41,233 bases of DNA from Bacteroidales bacterium (GCA_004556745.1 SFFY01000036.1:1-41233), one strand, 5' to 3'. Shown: positions 30,536 to 39,862, counted from the stretch's first letter. The notes: generated from the sequence alone by a model not told the origin. Numbers and translations: made by a program.

Positions 30536-33500
30536 ATGCAGAAGCAACACAAGAAAATATGGCGTAGGATATTGGTTGCGGCAGGTTGTATCGTCGCAAC
30601 GCCGATCGTGCTGTTTCTTCTTTTAGCAATACTTATCTATATTCCTCCCGTACAGAACTTTGCCGTGCGCAAGGTCGCCGCCGGTCTTTCCGAGAGCCTC
30701 GGCATGAGCGTCGGCGTGGAGCGCGTGCGCCTTGCCTTTCCGCTCGACCTCGCCGTGCACAATGTGCTTGCCGCCACGCCCTCCGACACTGTGCTCGACC
30801 TGCGCGCCCTGCGCCTCAGCGTGCCCCTGCGTCCGCTGTTCTCTGGGCGCATCGACGTGGACGGCTTTGAGATTTACGATGCTAAAGTAAACACCCTCGA
30901 CCTCATTCCCGACACCCACGTGCGGGGCAGGGTGGGAGAGTTAGCCGCTTCGGCGCACGGCATCGACCTTACCCGCGAACTTGTGCGACTGGATAAGGTG
31001 AGCCTGAAAAAGGCCGATGTCAGCGTTGCCCTTTCCGACACGGCGGCGAAAGACACCACGACCTCCACGGCGCGGTGGCGCATCGATGTGGACAAGGCCG
31101 ACATTGCCGACACGCGCTTCCGTCTTTCCATGCCCGGCGATTCCATGCGCCTTTCCGGCAACATCGGCGAAGCGGCCTTGCGCGGCATCGTGCTCGAAAC
31201 GGGACCCGGCAATTACGGTCTGCGCAGTCTCTTCCTTGCAAAAACCTCCCTCGCCTACGACCTCCCCTATGAGCCGGCGCAGCCAAAGGGACTTGATGCC
31301 AATCACATTGCCCTCACAAATCTTTATCTCAAGACTGGTGCCGCGTCTTACGACTCCTGCGGCACGCTCCGCCTCGACTTGCAGCGCATCGCCTTGCAAG
31401 AACGCAGCGGTCTGGCAGTGAGCGACCTTTCGGGGCAGGTTTATATGGACAGCCTGCGCCTCAGCGTGCCCGCCCTGCGCTTTGCCACGCCCCACTCCCG
31501 CCTCGATGCCGGCATAGAGTTCGACCGCCGCGCTCTGCGTGCCGGCAACCTCGGCAAGATGAAGTTCAACGTCGATGCCTCCTTTGGCGCAGAGGACATC
31601 AGGACGGCACTCGCCGGTTTCTTGGACGAGGCAACCGTCAAGAGTTATCCCTCAAAGCCCTTGCTGCTTACGGCTACGGCAATGGGCAATATGGAACATT
31701 TCACCCTCGAAAGCCTCGCCGCCTCCCTGCCCGGCATTTTGCAACTCAAAGCCCATGGCTACGGCAAAAACCTCGCCGATACGCGTCGCTCGGGGCGCGT
31801 GTGGCTCGATGCGCGGACGGGCAGTCTGGCAGCCGTGCGCAGTCTTTTGCCCAAAGACCTGCGGCAAAGCATTGACCTCCCCGACGGCATGTCCCTGCGC
31901 GGCTACGGCGCGATGAGCGGCACGCGCTACGAAGCCGATGCCTCCCTGCTCTACGGCGGCGGAACGCTCGGCATCAAGGCCGCCTACAACGAGCGCGGCG
32001 ATGCCTACAATGTGATAGCCTCGGCAAAGTCCTTCCCCATTGCGTCCTTCTTAAAAGGCATCGGTGGCGACCGCCTCACGGCCGACGCCTCGGCGAGCGG
32101 AGCGGGTTTCGACTTTATGTCGGTGCGCTCGCGCCTGAAAGCCGCCGCCAACGTTGAGCACCTCGTGCTCAACGGCATAGACCTGAGCCATATCTCCTTT
32201 GATGCCAACCTCGAGAGCGGCGAGGCAGAGGCGGCCTTCCGTGCCGCCAATCCCCACGTGGCAGGCAGCGGCACGCTCGCGGCACACCTCGCGCCCGGCG
32301 ACCTCACAGCCAATCTCAAAGCCGCGCTTGAAGAGGTAGACCTCCGTGCCTTGGGCGCAACGAAAGACACGCTGCTCCTCGGCGTGAATATCGACGTGAA
32401 CGCCCGCGCCGACAAGAAGTTCACCGCCTACGGCGCAGAGGGCAGGCTGCGCAACATCGTCTTCACCGACACCAAGCGCAGTTCGATGGCAAAGGACATC
32501 GTGTTCGATGCCGCCCTTTCGCCCGACACCACCCACGCAGCCGTTTCTGCCGGCGACCTTTACCTGTATTTCGACACGGGGCAGTCGCTCGACGAGATTA
32601 CCGCCGCCGTTTCCCAAATCACGAGTGAGGCACAGCGCCAAATGGCGGTGCGCGACCTTGACTTCAATTCTCTCAAAACACTCTTCCCCACGCTTTCCTT
32701 CCGCCTCGATGCCGGGCGCGACAACCCGCTCTCCAACATCGTGCGCCTCAAAGGCTATCAGATGTCCTCCGCGCGGCTGCGCCTCGACACCAGTCCCCTC
32801 GTGGGCATGACGGGGCGGCTACGCCTCGGCACGCTCGTCACCTCCGGCTTGCAGGTCGACACAATCGATATGGAACTGGCGCAAGACACGGCCGGGCTGG
32901 TGCTCGACGGCTTCGTGCGCAACGACCATAAGAAGAACCCCGTGAAATTCGAGAGCCGCCTCAATGCCTTCGTCCACCGCGACGACATGGGCGCACGCTT
33001 CCAGTTTTTCAACAAAGAGGGCGTCAAGGGCGTGGACCTCGGCGTGCGTGCCGCCATTGCCGACGGGGGCATGAACGTCAGCCTCTTCCCCGAAAATCCC
33101 GTCATCGCCTTCCGCAATTTCAAGGTAAATCGCGACAACCTCATCTACCTTGGGCGCGACAAGAGCATACGCGCCAATGTGGACTTGCTGGCCGACGACG
33201 GCACGGGTCTCAAACTCTACGGCGAGCCGGTCGACTCAGCCAACGACCTCACCCTTAGCCTTAACCACGTGAACATGGCGGAACTCTCCAACGTGCTGCC
33301 CTACATGCCGAAACTCGCGGGGCTGTTCAGCGGCGACTTCCACCTTACCGACAGCCGCACGGAGGGTTTCTCCGCCATGGCTTCTATGGAGGTGGCGCAA
33401 TTTGCCTACGAAGGCGTTGCCCTTGGCGATGTGGGCGTTGAGGCCATCTATCTGCCCAAGCAGGGCGGCGAGCACCACGCCTCGGCATTTGTCAGTTCCA

Positions 33501-35119
33501 ATGGCACGGAAGTGCTGGCGGCCGAGGGCACGTATTTCGACCGCGACGGCGGCAGTTTTGAGGGCGACGCGCGGCTCTACGATTTCCCGCTCCAACTCGT
33601 CAACGGTTTCCTCGTCGGCACCGACGTAGCCCTTGCCGGTACGGCGGGCGGCGAGTTGGCGGTTAAAGGTACGCTCGACAAACCCGTGGTAAACGGCAGC
33701 CTCGACCTCGACTCCACGCACATCTATTCGGATGTCTACGGCTTCGACCTGCGCACCGACGAGCGGGCCGTGCTGATTAAGGACAGCCGCCTCGTGTTTG
33801 ACAGATACAACCTTTATTCCACGGGCAAGAACCCGCTCGTCCTCAACGGCACGCTGGATATGAGCGACTTCTCGCGCATGGCGATGAACTTCGACCTCAC
33901 GGGCGAGAACTTCGAACTCATCAACACCAAGCGCAAGCGGCAGTCCATGATTTTCGGAAAGGTATATACCGACGTGAATGCCTCGATGCGCGGCACGCTC
34001 GACAATCTCACTGTGCGCGGTAACCTTTATGTGCGCGACCGCACCGACGTGACCTATATCCTCAAAGACTCCCCGCTCACCGTGGACGACCGCCTGCACG
34101 ACCTCGTCACGTTCACCAGTTTCGAAGACTCTGCCGCCGTAGAAGTTGCGCCGCCCGCACCCGAGAGCACCTTCGACATGAGCATCGGCGTCACGGTGAA
34201 CGATGCCGCCCGCTTTCACTGCAATCTCAGCGAGGACGGGCAGAACTATGTGGACATCGAGGGCGGCGGCAACCTCACCATGCGCATGACGCAGCAAAAC
34301 GAGACGCGCCTCACGGGACGATTCACCATCAACAGCGGCGAGATGAAATACTCCCTCCCCGTCATTCCGCTCAAGACGTTCACCCTCGTGCAGGGCAGTT
34401 ACATAGAGTTTACGGGCGACATGATGAACCCCACGCTCAACATCACCGCCAAGGAGCGCATGAAAGCCGTGGTGAGCGACGGCGACCAGTCGCGCTCTGT
34501 GGCGTTCGACGTGGGCGTTGCCATCACCAAGCCGCTCAATGACATGGGGCTTGAGTTCGTCATAGAAGCCCCCGAAGACCTCGCCGTGACCAACCAACTC
34601 GCCTCCATGTCGCGCGAGCAGCGCGGCAAAGCCGCCGTCACGATGCTGGCCACGGGTATGTATCTCACAGACGAGAGCATGATGAACGGTTCGGGCTTCA
34701 AGGCCAGCAACGCCCTCAACGCCTTCCTGCAAAGCGAAATCCAGAATATCGCAGGTTCGGCGCTCAAAACCGTCGACCTCAGCATCGGCGTGGAGAGCGG
34801 CACGTCTGAAATGGGCACGGAAACCACTGACTACTCCTTCAAGTTTGCCAAACGCTTCTGGGGCGACCGCATCAGCGTCATCGTGGGCGGCAAGGTGAGC
34901 ACGGGCGAAGACGCCACCAACTCCGCCGCCAGCATCATCGACAACATCAGCGTGGAGTATCGCCTCGACAAGAGTTCCTCGCGCTACGTCAAGATGTTCT
35001 ACGACCGCGACACCCGCGACCCCCTCGAAGGGCAGCTCACGAAGACGGGTGTCGGTCTCGTGCTGCGCCGCAAGACCGACAAACTCGGCGAACTCTTTAT
35101 ATTCAAAAAGAAGAAATGA
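30536..35119 (+). CDS. tamB: TamB-type translocation and assembly module protein
   Basis: TamB proteins span the periplasm and work in outer-membrane biogenesis, as barrel assembly partner and probably lipid conduit. This 1527-residue protein has one N-terminal membrane helix (~16-42, ILVAAGCIVATPIVLFLLLAI), an AsmA-like start (VRKVAAGLSESLGMSVGVERV), over 1000 residues of repetitive beta strands, and a C-terminal DUF490/TamB region (~1260-1490: GRFTINSGEMKYSLP, GDMMNPTLNITAKER, YRLDKSSSRYVKMFYDRD). The ATG at 30536 lies outside the repeat element; the frame is open 66 bp further upstream within it. The next gene, tamL, encodes its outer-membrane partner. Confidence 0.93.
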   Translation: MQKQHKKIWRRILVAAGCIVATPIVLFLLLAILIYIPPVQNFAVRKVAAGLSESLGMSVGVERVRLAFPLDLAVHNVLAATPSDTVLDLRALRLSVPLRPLFSGRIDVDGFEIYDAKVNTLDLIPDTHVRGRVGELAASAHGIDLTRELVRLDKVSLKKADVSVALSDTAAKDTTTSTARWRIDVDKADIADTRFRLSMPGDSMRLSGNIGEAALRGIVLETGPGNYGLRSLFLAKTSLAYDLPYEPAQPKGLDANHIALTNLYLKTGAASYDSCGTLRLDLQRIALQERSGLAVSDLSGQVYMDSLRLSVPALRFATPHSRLDAGIEFDRRALRAGNLGKMKFNVDASFGAEDIRTALAGFLDEATVKSYPSKPLLLTATAMGNMEHFTLESLAASLPGILQLKAHGYGKNLADTRRSGRVWLDARTGSLAAVRSLLPKDLRQSIDLPDGMSLRGYGAMSGTRYEADASLLYGGGTLGIKAAYNERGDAYNVIASAKSFPIASFLKGIGGDRLTADASASGAGFDFMSVRSRLKAAANVEHLVLNGIDLSHISFDANLESGEAEAAFRAANPHVAGSGTLAAHLAPGDLTANLKAALEEVDLRALGATKDTLLLGVNIDVNARADKKFTAYGAEGRLRNIVFTDTKRSSMAKDIVFDAALSPDTTHAAVSAGDLYLYFDTGQSLDEITAAVSQITSEAQRQMAVRDLDFNSLKTLFPTLSFRLDAGRDNPLSNIVRLKGYQMSSARLRLDTSPLVGMTGRLRLGTLVTSGLQVDTIDMELAQDTAGLVLDGFVRNDHKKNPVKFESRLNAFVHRDDMGARFQFFNKEGVKGVDLGVRAAIADGGMNVSLFPENPVIAFRNFKVNRDNLIYLGRDKSIRANVDLLADDGTGLKLYGEPVDSANDLTLSLNHVNMAELSNVLPYMPKLAGLFSGDFHLTDSRTEGFSAMASMEVAQFAYEGVALGDVGVEAIYLPKQGGEHHASAFVSSNGTEVLAAEGTYFDRDGGSFEGDARLYDFPLQLVNGFLVGTDVALAGTAGGELAVKGTLDKPVVNGSLDLDSTHIYSDVYGFDLRTDERAVLIKDSRLVFDRYNLYSTGKNPLVLNGTLDMSDFSRMAMNFDLTGENFELINTKRKRQSMIFGKVYTDVNASMRGTLDNLTVRGNLYVRDRTDVTYILKDSPLTVDDRLHDLVTFTSFEDSAAVEVAPPAPESTFDMSIGVTVNDAARFHCNLSEDGQNYVDIEGGGNLTMRMTQQNETRLTGRFTINSGEMKYSLPVIPLKTFTLVQGSYIEFTGDMMNPTLNITAKERMKAVVSDGDQSRSVAFDVGVAITKPLNDMGLEFVIEAPEDLAVTNQLASMSREQRGKAAVTMLATGMYLTDESMMNGSGFKASNALNAFLQSEIQNIAGSALKTVDLSIGVESGTSEMGTETTDYSFKFAKRFWGDRISVIVGGKVSTGEDATNSAASIIDNISVEYRLDKSSSRYVKMFYDRDTRDPLEGQLTKTGVGLVLRRKTDKLGELFIFKKKK

Positions 35120-35128
35120 ACGATTTTA

Positions 35129-35235
35129 GTAAACAAGTAAACGAGTATACAAGTAAACAAGACAAAGATGTCTTGCTAATTTATATTACATGAGAAACTT
35201 GTCTCGTCTACTCGTTTACTTGTAAACTCGTCTAC
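35129..35235. repeat. octamer array with facing arms between tamB and tamL
   Basis: Left arm: GTAAACAA, GTAAACGA, GTATACAA, GTAAACAA (35129-35160). Right arm: TCGTCTAC, TCGTTTAC, TTGTAAAC, TCGTCTAC (35204-35235). The arms face each other around an AT-rich centre containing GACAAAGATGTCTTGC. The layout mirrors the array at 21120-21241. The array ends 6 bp before the tamL start. Confidence 0.85.
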
Positions 35236-35241
35236 TAAGAA

Positions 35242-37788
35242 ATGAAATTTTTCATACACATATATAATTGGTTAGATAGTAGGGGCGTGCTTCATGCCCC
35301 CGCTATCCTCCTTGCCGCCCTATTCGCCCTCTTGCTTGCCTCCTGCTCCACCACGTCGCATCTTCCCGAGGGCGAGCAGTTGTATATCGGCATTGCCGAC
35401 ATAGACTACAACAACTCCTCCGCTGCCAAGAAGAGCAAGAAGGCTGCCAAGAAGGCCGCCGCCCCCGACAGCGTGGGTGTCATCACTTCCATAGGCGATG
35501 CCGTCAAGGCGGTGAACGCTGTGCTTGAAGGCAGGGGCGCGGGCAATTTCGAAGCCCTGGCGCAGTTTGCCGCCGACAGCCTTTCCAAGGAAGAGCGTGC
35601 CCGCCTCAAAGCAGCCGCCGAGCGGCAGGCCAAGGATTTTGAGACAGCCAAAGAGGAGGTTGATGCCGTGCTGGCCTATCCGCCCAACAATGCCCTCTTC
35701 GGTTCGTCGTCGCTGCGCTCGCCACTGCAAATAGGCCTTTGGGTGCACAACGGTTTTGCTGAAAAGAAAAGCAAGTTTGGCAAATGGGTGTACCGCACCT
35801 TCGGTACAGAGCCTGTGCTCATCAGTACAGTAAGTCCCGAAGTGCGCACCAAGGTGGCGACCAACACGCTCCACAATTACGGTTTCTTTCGCGGAAAGGT
35901 GGGCTACGAGGTCATCACCTCGCCCAAGAACCCCAAGAAAGCCCGCATCGCCTATAAAGTGAACTCCGGCCCGCTCTCGCGCCTCGGTTCGGTGGAATAC
36001 GTGGGCTTCCCCCATGGCATGGACAGCCTGCTGCGTGCTAACAGTCGCGCTTCCCTGCTGCACAAGGGCGATGCGTTCAGCGTGGTGAACCTTTCCGACG
36101 AAAAGACGCGTCTTGAAAAACTCTTCCGCGAAAACGGCTACTATTTCTTCACCGGTTCATATACCACCTACCTTGCCGACACCCTCATGCAGCCCGGCAG
36201 GGTGCAGTTGCGCATGCGCCCCACGGCCTTGCCCGAAAAGGTAAGCCACCCGTGGTACATTGGCAAGACTACCGTCAGCGTGCGCCGCAACGACAGCGAG
36301 ACGCTCGACAAGCACATCCGCCGCAACTACAACTATATCCACGGCGGCGACAAAATTCCCCTGCGCATTGGGCTCTGGCGGCGCAGCATCAGTCATAGGC
36401 GCGGCGAACTTTATAGTCTTTCAGACGAAAACGTCACGCTCGAAAAACTCGGTGCGCTCGGCGTGCTCTCGCAAGTGTCCGTAGACTATATCCCGCGCGA
36501 CACGCTCCCCACTTGCGACACGCTCGACATTGTGGTCACCGCCACGCTCGACAAACTCTACGAGAGTACCTTCGAGATGAACGCCACGCTCAAGAGCAAC
36601 CAGCAGATAGGTCCTGGCATCTCCTACGAACTCGCCAAGCGCAACGCATTTCGCGGCGCGGAAAAAGTGTCGTGGAAGATATTCGGTTCTTACGAATGGC
36701 AGACAGGTGCGGGGGCAAAGGGCGGCAACTCTTTGCTCAACTCCTACGAACTCGGCACGCAGTTAGCGTTCGACTTCCCCCGTCTTATGTTCCCCGGAAA
36801 CAGCCGCCGCCTGCGTCGCAAAACAGCCAATACCGTCTTTGCCATAGATGCAGACTGGAAGAACCGCAGCAACTTCTTCAATATGGTGAGCACGGGTATC
36901 AGTGCCAGGTATAAATGGCATAAGAAAGCCACGCTCAAGCACGAACTCACGCTCTTCGATTTCAGTTTCGACAAACTCCTCCACACCACCGCCGCCTTCG
37001 ACTCTATCATGACCGCCAACCCCGCGCTCTATATGAGTATGCGCGACCAGTTTGTGCCTACGTTTGGATATAATCTCACATACAGTTCCGCCGCCTCCCA
37101 CCGCAACGCCACGTGGGTGCAGGTAGCAGGCAAGGAGGGTGGTAACCTCATTTCGGGCATTTATGCCGCCTTCGGCAAACCCTTTGACCGGCAGAACAAA
37201 GAACTCTTTGGCAATCCCTTTGCGCAGTTCCTCAAATTCACCGCCGAGGTGCACCACACCATTCGCATCAACCGCGATGTCAAACTCGCCACCCGTGCCT
37301 TCGGCGGCGTGATTTTCTCCTACGGCAATGCCCTCCGCGCCCCTTATTCCGAGCAGTTCTATGTGGGCGGTGCCAACAGCGTGCGCGCTTTCACCGTGCG
37401 CAGCATCGGCCCCGGCAACTTCCGCGCCGCCGACAGCAAATACGCCTATATGGACCAGACGGGCGACGTGAAACTCGAAGCCAACGTCGAACTGCGTGCG
37501 CGGCTTTTCGGCAGCCTCCACGGCGCGGTGTTCCTTGATGCCGGCAACGTGTGGCTCACGCGAGATGACCCCAACCGCCCCGGCGGCAAGTTCAACGCCA
37601 AGAACCTCGGCAAATTGGCCGTCGGCACGGGCGCGGGCTTGCGCTACGACCTCGACTTCATCGTCATCCGTTTCGATGTGGGCATCGGTCTGCACGCGCC
37701 CTACGATACGGGCAAGAGCGGCTGGTACAATATTCCCCGCTTCAAGGACGGCGTAGGTCTACACCTTGCCATCGGTTACCCGTTCTAA
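35242..37788 (+). CDS. tamL: BamA/TamA-like outer-membrane lipoprotein TamL
   Basis: TamL is the lipid-anchored BamA-superfamily barrel that replaces TamA in Bacteroidetes. This 848-residue protein has a signal with lipobox LLASC (~residue 35), a Lys/Ala-rich insert (~60-140, AAKKSKKAAKKAAAPDS), POTRA-like domains (~200-420, with VKVNSGPLSRLGSVEYVG-type strands), and a 16-strand barrel to the C-terminus. Barrel landmarks include YVGGANSVRAFTVRSIGPG (~715), equivalent to the VRGF loop, and the final VGLHLAIGYPF ending in Phe. The N-terminus is unusually long before the lipobox (MKFFIHIYNWLDSRGVLHAP). It lies 122 bp after tamB. Confidence 0.92.
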   Translation: MKFFIHIYNWLDSRGVLHAPAILLAALFALLLASCSTTSHLPEGEQLYIGIADIDYNNSSAAKKSKKAAKKAAAPDSVGVITSIGDAVKAVNAVLEGRGAGNFEALAQFAADSLSKEERARLKAAAERQAKDFETAKEEVDAVLAYPPNNALFGSSSLRSPLQIGLWVHNGFAEKKSKFGKWVYRTFGTEPVLISTVSPEVRTKVATNTLHNYGFFRGKVGYEVITSPKNPKKARIAYKVNSGPLSRLGSVEYVGFPHGMDSLLRANSRASLLHKGDAFSVVNLSDEKTRLEKLFRENGYYFFTGSYTTYLADTLMQPGRVQLRMRPTALPEKVSHPWYIGKTTVSVRRNDSETLDKHIRRNYNYIHGGDKIPLRIGLWRRSISHRRGELYSLSDENVTLEKLGALGVLSQVSVDYIPRDTLPTCDTLDIVVTATLDKLYESTFEMNATLKSNQQIGPGISYELAKRNAFRGAEKVSWKIFGSYEWQTGAGAKGGNSLLNSYELGTQLAFDFPRLMFPGNSRRLRRKTANTVFAIDADWKNRSNFFNMVSTGISARYKWHKKATLKHELTLFDFSFDKLLHTTAAFDSIMTANPALYMSMRDQFVPTFGYNLTYSSAASHRNATWVQVAGKEGGNLISGIYAAFGKPFDRQNKELFGNPFAQFLKFTAEVHHTIRINRDVKLATRAFGGVIFSYGNALRAPYSEQFYVGGANSVRAFTVRSIGPGNFRAADSKYAYMDQTGDVKLEANVELRARLFGSLHGAVFLDAGNVWLTRDDPNRPGGKFNAKNLGKLAVGTGAGLRYDLDFIVIRFDVGIGLHAPYDTGKSGWYNIPRFKDGVGLHLAIGYPF

Positions 37789-37807
37789 GGGGACATATAT
37801 ATAATAA

Positions 37808-37847
37808 AAGCGGTCGGTCGCATCTTTGTGCCGTCCGCTTCTTTGTT
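37808..37847 (+). terminator. terminator after tamL
   Basis: AAGCGGTCGG (37808-37817) pairs with CCGTCCGCTT (37831-37840), one mismatch, followed by CTTTGTTT. It lies 20 bp past the tamL stop. Confidence 0.75.
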
Positions 37848-37911
37848 TGCTGCTATTAAGTTGCCCGCATCTGCGCGGCCATTTGCCCTTTTTTGCCACT
37901 TTTTTGTTTCC

Positions 37912-37999
37912 CCACAATTGTGGTGAAGGTGCACCACAACTGTGGGGAAGTTGGCCCGCAATTGTGGGGAAGGTACACCACAATTGTGGGGAAGCAACA
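37912..37999. repeat. four-unit 22-bp array with palindromic core
   Basis: Units start at 37912, 37934, 37956 and 37978, an exact 22-bp period. The core CCACAATTGTGG is a perfect 12-bp palindrome in units 1 and 4 and has one change in units 2 (CCACAACTGTGG) and 3 (CCGCAATTGTGG). The spacer half reads GGAAGGTACA or close variants. It lies in the 798-bp gap between tamL and the EamA gene; no coding signal was seen. Confidence 0.9.
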
Positions 38000-38017
38000 G
38001 GGTGCTTTCAAAAAACA

Positions 38018-38058
38018 AAAATCTGCCGCTTGGAAACGATTATTAAGCGGCAGATTTT
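38018..38058. terminator. perfect 14-bp hairpin, terminator-like on both strands
   Basis: AAAATCTGCCGCTT (38018-38031) and AAGCGGCAGATTTT (38045-38058) are exact inverted copies around 13 nt. The A and T tracts at the ends suit a bidirectional terminator. It lies right after the 22-bp array; no gene ends next to it except tamL, ~230 bp upstream. Confidence 0.55.
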
Positions 38059-38179
38059 GCTGATTGTATTTCTGCATCGCGCAGAACCTTATAGAAGTGT
38101 CAGGCGTAAAGCACGGCGGCGCACTGTTGCCTTGAGTTTACTCGAACTTTGCCATGGCGAGAAAACGTCTGTTGAAAAC

Positions 38180-38246
38180 GAATAGTTTTTCGGGGGAAAA
38201 ATTTGCGTATAGAGAGGCTGTGGGTTTATGCTTTCTCGCTAACTTT
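38180..38246 (+). repeat. 67-bp direct repeat, copy 1 (defective promoter)
   Basis: The segment GAATAGTTTTTCGGGG...GCGTATAGAGAGGC...TTATGCTTTCTCGCTAACTTT recurs at 38445-38511. In this copy the sequence after TAACTTT is TTAT, so the -7 box TAACTTTG is lost. The two copies bracket the inverted repeat at 38265-38356. Confidence 0.75.
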
Positions 38247-38264
38247 TTATAAGAGAAACTGCAA

Positions 38265-38356
38265 GTAGGGGCGTTCTGCAGAACGCCCGGTTGATGGTTG
38301 CTTGATTGATATAGCCATGCGGCGCATTCGGCGGGCGTTCTGCAGAACGCCCCTAC
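38265..38356. repeat. 24-bp perfect inverted repeats, each itself palindromic
   Basis: Arms at 38265-38288 and 38333-38356 are exact inverted copies, each containing the 20-bp palindrome GGGCGTTCTGCAGAACGCCC with GTAG/CTAC at the outer end. The 44-bp centre has no coding signal. This kind of GC-rich intergenic palindrome is common in Bacteroidales. Confidence 0.8.
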
Positions 38357-38444
38357 TTTTATGCAAGAATGAAGGGTTTAGCCTCCAAACCGTTCATTCT
38401 TTTCTTTTTGATAACCAATAAGATAAGCCTTAGAATGAATAGAT

Positions 38445-38512
38445 GAATAGTTTCTCGGGGATAAAAAATGCGTATAGAGAGGCAGTAACTTTATGCTTTC
38501 TCGCTAACTTTG
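38445..38512 (+). promoter_or_regulatory. 67-bp direct repeat, copy 2, with intact -7 box for the EamA gene
   Basis: This is the second copy of the repeat at 38180-38246. Here it ends in TAACTTTG (38505-38512), a perfect TAnnTTTG box, 75 bp before the EamA ATG. A second, weaker TAACTTTA lies upstream. A clear -33 TTTG was not found. Confidence 0.55.
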
Positions 38513-38586
38513 CAAAAGATAGGCTGACGGTTGGCAGCCTTTCTTATCAAAAAAACGTCTTCTCAAATTCTTAGAATCACAGGCTT

Positions 38587-39003
38587 ATGTGGAAATATTA
38601 TGCTTTGCTTTCGGCCCTGTTTGCTGCCCTGACGGCCATTCTCGCAAAGATGGGGGTGAAAGACATCAACCCCGACCTCGCCACTGCCATCCGCACCGCA
38701 GTTATCCTGTTGCTGACATGGGGAATTGTTATATGCAGCGGAAGGATTAGTGATATAAAAGGGGTGGGGCTGCATACGTGGGGCTTTCTGATTCTTTCCG
38801 GCATCGCCACCGGCCTGTCGTGGCTGTTTTATTTCAAGGCATTGCAGACAGGTCGGGTGTCCCGCGTCGCCCCCATCGACAAGTTGAGCGTGGTCATTAC
38901 AATAGTGCTCTCCTTTTTCCTGTTGAAAGAACCCGCCAATACAAAAGTCATCATAGGAGGCTTGCTGATAACTGCTGGCAGCATCGTGATGCTGTGGAAA
39001 TAA
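38587..39003 (+). CDS. EamA-family transporter, single-domain
   Basis: This 138-residue membrane protein has five or so helices and the EamA motif pattern: LFAALTAILAKMGVKDINPDLATAIRTAVILLLTWGIV in the first half and GLSWLFYFKALQTGRVSRVAPIDKLSVVITIVLSFFLLKEP in the second. EamA proteins usually have two such domains (~300 residues); single-domain forms dimerise. The substrate is unknown. The stop is directly followed by the remains of an integrase gene, so the gene's 3' end may mark an insertion boundary. Confidence 0.85.
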   Translation: MWKYYALLSALFAALTAILAKMGVKDINPDLATAIRTAVILLLTWGIVICSGRISDIKGVGLHTWGFLILSGIATGLSWLFYFKALQTGRVSRVAPIDKLSVVITIVLSFFLLKEPANTKVIIGGLLITAGSIVMLWK

Positions 39004-39020
39004 AAAAAGGAAATCCCTTT

Positions 39021-39808
39021 CCGCAACTTTTATACAAGCATCTAACCAATCTCAAGGCTCTTATCAACGCCGCTTTCATCGACGGCAGCCACGACATCCA
39101 ACGTGCCGCCTCTCTCATCGTCAAGAAGAAGATTGAAGACCGCGACAAAGCAGTCGAGATTTATCTCACCGAAGACGAACTTCAAGCCCTTTACGAAATG
39201 CCGCTGACCGGGAAGAACGATCACATCCGCGAAGTTTTTCTCATCGGCTGTTATATCTGTCAGCGTGTGTGCGATTACAACAACCTCAACGCTGAAATTT
39301 CGAGACAACTCGAAAGGGGACACGCATCATCCGTCTTGTCCAGCAAAAGACCAAGTTCGAGGAAGCCACACCCATCCTCAACAAGAACCTGATTGTCATC
39401 TGCAAGAAATACGGATATAATATTCTGAAAGCGAACGAACAGGTGTTGAACAGTTACATCAAGAATATCCTGAAAGAGTTATCGGATAAAGTACCATCAT
39501 TGAAAGAAAAAGTACCGACCATACTGACGATGAAACCAAAGGATGCTATGCGCCGCGACAAGATTGAGCCGGAGACCGACCTTAACGGCAATGCCATCGT
39601 GCCACGCTACGAATGTGTGACAAGCCACACCGCCCGACGTACCGGCATCACGAACATATACCTCAGCCACAAGTACACCATCCTCCAGATAATGCACGTC
39701 AGTGGACACAAGCCCCCAAAAACCTTCATGGACGACATCAAGCTCTCCTCCGAGGAGATAGCCGATGAAACCTTCGCCATGTCAAGGAAAGAGAATGATA
39801 TGTGGTAA
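39021..39808 (+). pseudogene. tyrosine recombinase (integrase) remnant, truncated and frameshifted
   Basis: The first part reads LLYKHLTNLKALINAAF (end of the core-binding domain) and FLIGCYICQRVCDYNNLN, with the first catalytic Arg. Near 39296 the frame changes; the second frame continues ETTRKGTRIIRLVQQKTK, KDAMRRDKIEPETDLNGN, SHTARRTGITNIYL and IMHVSGHK, then stops at 39806-39808. The Lys, HxxR and second His are kept. Where the nucleophilic Tyr is expected (KTFMDYIK in relatives, from memory) the sequence is KTFMDDIK, an Asp. The N-terminal domain and start codon are missing. Three independent lesions make this a dead integrase, probably left by a conjugative or mobilisable element. Confidence 0.82.
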
Positions 39809-39862
39809 TTTGTATAAATTACTTATAGTTAGCATGTTGCCATTGTTTTATCATTTGGATGC

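Noticed and set aside
33236..34732. 498-codon open frame on the minus strand
   Set aside because: It is antisense to tamB, contains no recognisable domain and has the His/Val/Glu-rich composition typical of reversed coding sequence.
38154..38249. Small open frame starting ATGGCGAGAAAACGT after a promoter-like sequence
   Set aside because: It runs through the 67-bp direct repeat, whose second copy does not preserve the frame; no conserved feature supports translation.
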